Source: an uncultured Actinomycetes bacterium (GTDB taxonomy: Bacteria; Actinomycetota; Actinomycetes; Mycobacteriales; Nakamurellaceae). From it: 64,000 nt of DNA. Every line of letters starts with the position of its first letter. The stretch's first letter is position 1. Location: positions 1 to 64,000 of the forward strand of contig CALANS010000176.1 of NCBI GenBank assembly GCA_937926105.1. The letters run 5' to 3'. Below are positions 58,562 to 64,000 of the stretch, piece by piece. The notes beneath the pieces are model-generated. The model searched no databases. It was not told the DNA's origin and worked only from the letters and a program-made list of their open reading frames with translations. Made by a program: the position numbers and the translations under genes.

Positions 58562-59758
58562 TCAGCCGTCCAGCAGCCAGACGTCCACCACCTCGCCGGC
58601 GTCCAGGTGCTCGACGCCCTCGGGCACCACCAGCAGCGAGTCGGCACCGGCCAGTGCCCCCAGCAGGTGCGATCCGGCGCCCCCGATCGGTGCGACCGTG
58701 TCCGCCACGGCGTCCAGCGTTGCCCGGCGGAACTGCCGCTTACCCGCCGGGGAATCCAGGGGCTGCGACAGCGGGACCCGCACCACCGGCCGGTCCGGTG
58801 ACGAGAACCCCATGGCCGACCGGATCGCCGGGCGCACGAACACCTCGAAGGACACATACGAGCTGACCGGGTTGCCGGGCAGCGTCACGAACGGCAGGTC
58901 GTCCACCAGGCCGGCGCCCTGCGGCATGCCCGGCTGCATCGCGACCTTGCAAAACTCGACCCCGGCGCCGGTCAGCGCGTCCTTGACCACCTCGTACGCG
59001 CCGGCCGACACGCCGCCGGAGGTGACGACCAGGTCTGGGGGTTCGGGGCCCTGGCGCGCGTCGGCGAGGGCGGCGTGAAAGGCGGTGACGTCGTCGGCGA
59101 CGAAGTGCACCGGTCGGGCGAGGGCGCCGGCCTCGGTGACCGCGGCGGCCAGCATCGCGCCGTTCGACTCGTAGATCTGCCCCGGCGCCAGGTCGGAGCC
59201 GGGCTCGGCGAGCTCGGAACCGGTCGACAGCACCAGCACCGTCACCGGTCGGTACACCGGCAGCCTGGCGTAGCCAAGCGCCGCGGCGGCGCCGACCTGC
59301 GCGGCGTGCAGCACCGTGCCGGCCGGCAGTACCAGCGAACCGGCGCGCACATCGTCGCCGGCGGGGCGGACGTTGATGCCGGCGCCCGGCGCCTGATCGA
59401 TCCGGACCCGCGCGGTGCCGGCGTCGGTCATCTCGACCGGCACCACCAGATCGGTGCCGTCCGGGATCGGTGCGCCCGTCATGATCCGGGCCGCGGTTCC
59501 GGCCCGCAATGGGCCGACATCGCCTGCCCCGGCGGGGATGTCGCGAGAGACCGGCAGCTGCGCCGGCAGGGACGCGACGTCCGCGGCGCGCACCGCGTAG
59601 CCGTCCATCGCCGAGTTCGCGAATGGCGGCAGGTCGATGGTGGCGATCACGTCGGATGCCAGCACCTTCCCGAGTGCCTCGGCCAGCGGCAGCTCGACGG
59701 GGTGGGTGCGGGCCAGCAGGTCGGCCACGACGCGGCGGTGCTCATCGACGGAACGCAT
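58562..59758 (-). CDS. moeA: Molybdopterin molybdotransferase
   Basis: A 398-residue enzyme that inserts molybdate into adenylated molybdopterin. Motifs: IDLPPFANSAMDGYAVRAADV, AARIMTGAPIPDGTDLVVPVE, VLVLSTGSELAEPG, ESNGAMLAAAVTEAG, VVTSGGVSAGAYEVVKDAL and TLPGNPVSSYVSFEVFVRPAI. ATG 59758 (MRSVDEHRRVV) fits the usual family start; further ATGs upstream are possible. It supplies cofactor for molybdoenzymes such as the hydroxylase 35 kb upstream. A family B hairpin separates it from the upstream Mur-ligase gene. Confidence 0.94.
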   Translation of the reverse strand: MRSVDEHRRVVADLLARTHPVELPLAEALGKVLASDVIATIDLPPFANSAMDGYAVRAADVASLPAQLPVSRDIPAGAGDVGPLRAGTAARIMTGAPIPDGTDLVVPVEMTDAGTARVRIDQAPGAGINVRPAGDDVRAGSLVLPAGTVLHAAQVGAAAALGYARLPVYRPVTVLVLSTGSELAEPGSDLAPGQIYESNGAMLAAAVTEAGALARPVHFVADDVTAFHAALADARQGPEPPDLVVTSGGVSAGAYEVVKDALTGAGVEFCKVAMQPGMPQGAGLVDDLPFVTLPGNPVSSYVSFEVFVRPAIRSAMGFSSPDRPVVRVPLSQPLDSPAGKRQFRRATLDAVADTVAPIGGAGSHLLGALAGADSLLVVPEGVEHLDAGEVVDVWLLDG

Positions 59759-59870
59759 ACCGCCCATCCTGCCCCGGCGCCCGAGGGGCATCCCATCGAG
59801 GGACGCCAGGGCCGGGCGAATCGGGCGGACCTGTGACCTACCGTTCCGCTCGATGGTGGCCCCGGCCCTC

Positions 59871-59909
59871 GCTATGCCCTTGCCCGGGTAGACCGGGCAA
59901 GGGCATAGC
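59871..59909 (-). terminator. 39-base perfect hairpin, family B
   Basis: GCTATGCCCTTGCCCGG (59871-59887) pairs perfectly with 59893-59909 over 17 bp around loop GTAGA. It lies 11 bases past the stop of the minus-strand Mur-ligase-like gene. It matches the element at 42234 except for one compensated pair and two loop bases. Confidence 0.78.
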
Positions 59910-59920
59910 GGCGCGCGCGG

Positions 59921-61723
59921 TCAGCCCCGGGCCGCCGCCACTCGCTTGGCGATCTCCGCCGGGTCGAGCTCATGGCCGCCCCGCCGGACGATCTCCTCGA
60001 TCAGCCCGGGGCGCTGCTCCAGGGCGCAGACGGCCACCACCGACCCGTCCGGCAGCGGCCCGGCGAGCCCAGCTGTCCCTGCCGTCGTCCCCGCTGCCGC
60101 CCGACCCGCGGGGAGCGACCCGTCCAACACCGCCGCCAGCGCCGACACCTCGTCACCGGTCACCGGCACCTCACCCACTCCGGCCTCGGCGGCGCCGGCC
60201 CGCCACACCGCCTCCAGCTCGCCGGGTCCGCGGCCGCGCAGGTACTTCGATTTTCCCGCCACCACCAGCCGCTCCGCCCGGTGGGCCGCGAGTGCCCCCA
60301 TGGCGTGCACCGCGTCGTCCGAGCGGTCACCCGGCGTGGACACCACCGCCGCCAAGACCCCGCCCGGCACCCGCAACGCCCCCGCGACCTGGAGCAGCGA
60401 GGCCAGCGACGCCTCGTTGTGCGCCAGGTCCAGCAGCACCGTCACCGCCCCCACGCCGTAGACGTTCAGCCGGCCCGCGTTGTGCGCGGCGTCGGAAGCA
60501 AAGCTCGCCAGCCCCTGCCGGATCGCTCGCTGAGAGGCGCCCATCGCCAGCGCCGCGGCCACCGCCGCGAGGACGTTGGACACATTGGCCCGCGCCGCCC
60601 CGGCCAGCGTCACCGGAATGTCCGCGAGGGCCGCCACGGGGATAGGGTCCAGCCCGCGACGCAGCACCACGACCATGCCGTCCAGCACCGTCATCGCTCG
60701 CCCGCCGGCCTCCAACGTCGCGCGCAGGTGCGGGTTGCCCGGGTCCGTCGAGTACAGCCACGGCCGGGCCCGGGTCACCGTTCGCATCCCCAGCACCAGC
60801 TCGTCGTCCGCGTTCAGCACCGCCCAGCCGGTCGGCTTGGTGATCCGGGGCACCACGGACTTCACCCGTGCCAACTGCTCCACGGTGTGTACACCCAGCA
60901 GGCCGAGGTGGTCGGCGCTGATGTTCGTCACCACCGACACGTCGTTGAACGCGGTACCCACGCCGCGCAGCAGGATGCCGCCACGCGCCGTCTCCGTCAC
61001 CGCCACCGTCACCGCCGGCTCGGCCAGCACCCTTGCCGCTCCGCCCGGGCCGGACCAGTCTCCGGTCTCCACCGTGGTCCCGTCGATCACGATGCCGTCG
61101 GTGGACGACCAGCCGGGGATGTGCCCGCCGGCGGCGAGCAGGTGCGCGATCAGCCGGGTGGTAGTGGTCTTGCCGTTGGTGCCGGTGACGGCGACGACGG
61201 GGATCGCCGGGCGCAACGGCCGGACCTCCTCGCCGGGATCGACGCCGGCCACGGCGTGGCCGGCAGTGGTCAACGCGGCGCCGACAGTGGTTGCCCCCGT
61301 AGTGATATCGGCGAACGCGCGGGCCACGGCGGCGGACAGTGCCTCGGCGGTCCCGCGTGAGCGGAACGGGAAGGCGACGATCACGCTGTCGTGTTCGCCG
61401 GGCTCGGCCACTGCCGGCACCCGGCGCCGGATCCGGGCGGCGATCCGGCGCACCAGGGCGGCGGCGACCTCGGCGATCGCGTCCCGTCGGGCCGGAGATC
61501 CCGGTAGTCCCACGGCGGTGCCCAACACCCGCAGGGATATGCGCCAGCCCAGCACATCCGCAGAGCCCGCCGCCAGGGCCTGGCCGGCGTCCAGGGTGAG
61601 CTTGATGGTTGGTGACGGGAAGTACAGGTTGGGCCCGTTCAGCACGCGCCGCTCGACCGGGCAGCCGTCGGTGGCCGACGTCCTGCCAAGTGCCATAGCT
61701 GCGGGCCCTCCGTCGTCAGTCAT
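59921..61723 (-). CDS. Mur-ligase-family paralogue of cyanophycin synthetase, lacking ATP-grasp
   Basis: A 600-residue protein. Residues about 25-150 resemble the N-terminal region of cyanophycin synthetases (RRVLNGPNLYFPSPTIKLTLD). No ATP-grasp follows; instead the Mur-ligase module starts near residue 175: VVAVTGTNGKTTTTRLIAHLL, STDGIVIDG, TETARGGILLRGVG, TNISADHLGLLG, VLNADDELVLGM and LDLAHNEASLASLL. It could add one residue to a peptide or polymer but cannot do the second CphA reaction by the same means. It shares the region with cphA and cphB; its substrate is unknown. The start, MTDDGG, lies 9 bases from the next gene's stop. Confidence 0.82.
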   Translation of the reverse strand: MTDDGGPAAMALGRTSATDGCPVERRVLNGPNLYFPSPTIKLTLDAGQALAAGSADVLGWRISLRVLGTAVGLPGSPARRDAIAEVAAALVRRIAARIRRRVPAVAEPGEHDSVIVAFPFRSRGTAEALSAAVARAFADITTGATTVGAALTTAGHAVAGVDPGEEVRPLRPAIPVVAVTGTNGKTTTTRLIAHLLAAGGHIPGWSSTDGIVIDGTTVETGDWSGPGGAARVLAEPAVTVAVTETARGGILLRGVGTAFNDVSVVTNISADHLGLLGVHTVEQLARVKSVVPRITKPTGWAVLNADDELVLGMRTVTRARPWLYSTDPGNPHLRATLEAGGRAMTVLDGMVVVLRRGLDPIPVAALADIPVTLAGAARANVSNVLAAVAAALAMGASQRAIRQGLASFASDAAHNAGRLNVYGVGAVTVLLDLAHNEASLASLLQVAGALRVPGGVLAAVVSTPGDRSDDAVHAMGALAAHRAERLVVAGKSKYLRGRGPGELEAVWRAGAAEAGVGEVPVTGDEVSALAAVLDGSLPAGRAAAGTTAGTAGLAGPLPDGSVVAVCALEQRPGLIEEIVRRGGHELDPAEIAKRVAAARG

Positions 61724-61732
61724 GCGCGAGCC

Positions 61733-62335
61733 CTACGGTCCGGGCGGTCCCTCCGGCGGCTCCAGCACCATCCCGGACAGCACCGCCGCCGCCCGAGCGT
61801 GATCATTGCCCGCGATCTCGTCAAAGGGCATTCCCGGCACCGTCGCCGTCTCGATGCTGAGCGCGATCAGCCAGGACTGCCGACCCCGCTTGGCCAGCAC
61901 GGTGTACAGCCGGAGCCGACGCGGACCGTCCGGATCCCCGCGCCAGGTGGCGCTGCCCTGTTGGGCGCGGAGTTCGTCGACTCCCCACCGCGCCAGATCC
62001 TCCTCATCCACCTCGCCGCCGGTCCACTCGTCGAGCGTCGGTAGATCGATCAGCACCCGGCCCGGTGGGATCACCGGAAACCCGATGGAGCGCAGCACGA
62101 CCCCTATCCAGTTCGCTAGTTCACCGGCGGCCTCGGTCTCCCGGTAGCGGACGGTCAGCCACTCCACCGGCGATGGTCCCCGGTACGCGAAAGATGACTC
62201 CCCGTCCACCTCGGCGGGAGCGTCGTCGGGGGTCCATCCGGCAGGCAGGCTGAGGTGACAGCAGGTGCCGGGCACATCGATGGGGGTGGTGGGCCAGGCG
62301 TCCGTGTCTGGCGCGGTGAGCCAAGTGAGGGGCAC
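61733..62335 (-). CDS. Unknown protein adjacent to calpain-like protease (possibly Mog1/PsbP-like)
   Basis: A 200-residue, acidic, soluble protein with no signal peptide. The order of segments (CCHLSLPAGWTPDD, FAYRGPSPVEWLTVRYRE, GFPVIPPGRVLID, YTVLAKRGRQSWLIALSIE, a final AAVLSGMVLEPP) is reminiscent of Mog1/PsbP/DUF1795 folds, but this is by impression only. Its start lies 4 bases beyond the stop of the calpain-like gene, so the two are co-transcribed. It could be a chaperone, immunity or loading partner of that protein. Confidence 0.7.
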   Translation of the reverse strand: MPLTWLTAPDTDAWPTTPIDVPGTCCHLSLPAGWTPDDAPAEVDGESSFAYRGPSPVEWLTVRYRETEAAGELANWIGVVLRSIGFPVIPPGRVLIDLPTLDEWTGGEVDEEDLARWGVDELRAQQGSATWRGDPDGPRRLRLYTVLAKRGRQSWLIALSIETATVPGMPFDEIAGNDHARAAAVLSGMVLEPPEGPPGP

Positions 62336-62339
62336 CTGA

Positions 62340-64000
62340 TCAACTCCAGTAGATCTTCTCGAAGTGCTTGGTGAAGTCGGTCAACTCCATGTCGAACTCG
62401 GCCCTCGCCTTGGCTTTCAGGGTCGCCGGGTCAGTCTCGATGTCGAGCGTGCCGTCGTCCAGTTCCTTGTACACCCGGCCACGCCCCTCCACCGAGGAGT
62501 CGTCACCCCAGGGGTTGCGGACCCGGATGTACTTTCGGGTGACGCCCGAGGTCGAGGTGATCTCGCGTGCGGCGGTGATGCTGTAGGCGTGCTGGCCGAC
62601 CAGGCCCTCGCCCATCTCCTCACCGCCGCTGTGCCCCTTGCCCTTTCCGCCGCCCTTCTCCAGTTTGATCTCCTTGGCCGTGCCGGCCGCGACATACCCG
62701 CCGTTGGCGATCCGATCGCGAATCCTGTCGTACAGGTCGGTCTGGGACGGCGTGTACATGCCGGAGCCCCTTCGACCGGGCACCTGGCGGCGCATGTCGG
62801 TGAGCAGCGGACCGGCGACCTCGGCGGCGAGGTGTTCTCGCTTGACGAGTTCGTCGAACTCCTCGTAGGTGCGGAATTTGTTCATTGCCTCGCCGTGCTT
62901 CTTCGCGAATACGAAGAAGGCGGTGGCCAGGCGGGCGTCCTTGCCGTAGATCTTGGTGTAGGCCTCCGTCTTGTCGACGCCCTTCTTCTCCATGGTGAGG
63001 ATCTGGCCGGCGCCCCACGCGTTGATCATGTCGAAGTTGGTGGACTTGACCTGCCCCTGGGCCTGCGGAGCCTGACCGGTCAGGATGTGGAAGGCCCTAT
63101 CGGAGTGGCCGCCGTCTCCGATCTGCGCGTACGACTTGGAGCCGATGGTGCTCTTGTCGGCGCCCTGGCCAAGGGTTGCGAACGCCTTCTCCAGCAACGG
63201 TACCCACAGCGCCCCAGACGACTTGCGCTCGTCGGACACGACGGACTTCGCGATGGTGAAGTACCTGGCCGTCTGCCCAGGGGGTGGAACGATGGAGTAC
63301 AGCCGGACGGTGACGGTGCCGTCGCCGTTGTCCCGCATCATGTCGTAGATGGCACGCGGGTTTATCGCCGCGATCGACGCCAGCGCGGCCACCAGGTAGC
63401 AGTCCCCGATGGCGCCCTGGTTGACGTCGTTCACGTTCGGTTCCCTGGTGAATATCGGGACGTCGTTGTCGAGCTTCTTGTGCTTGGTGGACCCTGCCTT
63501 CACGTTGGAGGACAGCGTGTATCCCGACGCCTGCACCGCGAAAGTGCCGAGCTTCTCGTTCGGGGTGTAGGTCTCCACGTAGACGTACCGGGAACTCTCG
63601 GTCTCGTGGATGATTACCGAGGCGCCCTTGGCCAGAGGAGTCGCCGTCCCGCTCGGGCCCCTGGTGGGGTCGAGCGAGGGTTGGATGGTGCCTCCCTTGA
63701 CGACCTTGCCCTCCAGGCCGGGATCCTGCTGGCGCTCCGGAGTGACACCGGTCGGGACATCCAGCCCCCCGGTCGCGCCGCCCACCTTCGGCAGCGCTTC
63801 GACCCAGGTCTTGCCGGCCAGCGCCCCGGCCTGCCCGCCCAAGGTGGCGACGATCTGGCGTTCCACGCCCGCCTTGTCGCGCAGGTCCGAGATCCAGCTG
63901 GCCCGATCGTCGCCCTCGGTGTGGTCCTGCAAGTATTTCCCGCACGCAGTCTGGACCCGCTCCAGCATCTCGTCGAGCAGCCGAACCTCGCCCGGGGCGG
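62340..64000 (-). CDS. Calpain-like (C2 family) cysteine protease, 5' end outside window
   Basis: The frame stays open to base 64000, so the N-terminus is missing; an in-frame ATG at 63968 is not necessarily the start. 553 residues are visible. The calpain core begins at NVNDVNQGAIGDCYLVAALAS, with the nucleophile Cys at bases 63401-63399, followed by LWVPLLEKAFA, the His in GLVGQHAYSITAA and the Asn in IRVRNPWGDDSS: a complete Cys-His-Asn triad. Between Cys and His lie about 250 residues with a Lys/Gly-rich loop (KGGGKGKGHSGG). The first 160 visible residues are a non-catalytic helical/linker region. Bacterial calpain domains often occur in secreted or polymorphic-toxin effectors; no export signal can be judged here. 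Confidence 0.87.
   Translation of the reverse strand, partial: APGEVRLLDEMLERVQTACGKYLQDHTEGDDRASWISDLRDKAGVERQIVATLGGQAGALAGKTWVEALPKVGGATGGLDVPTGVTPERQQDPGLEGKVVKGGTIQPSLDPTRGPSGTATPLAKGASVIIHETESSRYVYVETYTPNEKLGTFAVQASGYTLSSNVKAGSTKHKKLDNDVPIFTREPNVNDVNQGAIGDCYLVAALASIAAINPRAIYDMMRDNGDGTVTVRLYSIVPPPGQTARYFTIAKSVVSDERKSSGALWVPLLEKAFATLGQGADKSTIGSKSYAQIGDGGHSDRAFHILTGQAPQAQGQVKSTNFDMINAWGAGQILTMEKKGVDKTEAYTKIYGKDARLATAFFVFAKKHGEAMNKFRTYEEFDELVKREHLAAEVAGPLLTDMRRQVPGRRGSGMYTPSQTDLYDRIRDRIANGGYVAAGTAKEIKLEKGGGKGKGHSGGEEMGEGLVGQHAYSITAAREITSTSGVTRKYIRVRNPWGDDSSVEGRGRVYKELDDGTLDIETDPATLKAKARAEFDMELTDFTKHFEKIYWS

Overview
The window reads as chromosomal DNA of a high-G+C Gram-positive bacterium (Actinomycetota). 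This rests on the base composition and codon choice, on several enzyme families tied to coenzyme F420 (a clear F420-dependent glucose-6-phosphate dehydrogenase, a Ddn-type and a PPOX-type F420 protein, and a luciferase-like oxidoreductase), on DUF3263, DUF4032 and DUF6457 proteins, and on a cyanophycin locus. The genus cannot be named from the sequence alone; a Nakamurella- or Frankia-like lineage is only a guess.

Layout. 1-11550 is the 3' part of one giant surface-protein gene (VWA domain, Cna-B-like and DUF11-like repeats, sortase-type tail), closed by a strong hairpin. 11732-14928 holds an XRE regulator, a LuxR-type HTH protein, tRNA-Thr(UGU), a Thr/Lys/Pro-rich lipoprotein and a Ddn-type F420 protein. 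15033-17797 pairs a 3-hydroxybutyrate dehydrogenase with a GAF-PucR regulator. 17799-33309 is a catabolic island: alpha/beta hydrolase and IclR regulator on the minus strand, divergent from a tightly overlapped unit encoding a NitT/TauT-type ABC importer, a three-subunit molybdenum hydroxylase, a luciferase-like oxidoreductase, a hydantoinase/dihydroorotase-type amidohydrolase, two M20 hydrolases and an MFS transporter. Together they look like import, ring hydroxylation, ring opening and deacylation of an N-heterocycle or cyclic amide that the sequence does not identify. fgd follows directly and could supply F420H2.

33363-47831 carries fgd, succinate-semialdehyde dehydrogenase, a TetR/MFS efflux pair with two matched operator-like dyads, a DUF4032 protein, an FMN 2-hydroxy-acid oxidase, and a minus-strand gamma-glutamyl-amine pathway (GntR regulator, glutamine-synthetase-like ligase, aldehyde dehydrogenase, SDR, PuuD-like hydrolase), with an amidase divergent from it. 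The SDR in place of a PuuB oxidase suggests an amino alcohol such as ethanolamine as substrate. 48108-50295 contains phosphatidylserine synthase and decarboxylase with a 45-codon reading frame wedged between them. 53765-61723 is a cyanophycin region: cyanophycinase, cyanophycin synthetase and a second Mur-ligase-like paralogue without ATP-grasp, interleaved with moeA, a DUF6457 protein and two small proteins. The right edge holds a calpain-like cysteine protease, truncated by the window, with a small unknown partner gene 4 bases behind it.

Six strong hairpins lie between genes and fall into two sequence/architecture families with compensatory stem changes. They are the most distinctive non-coding signal in the window.
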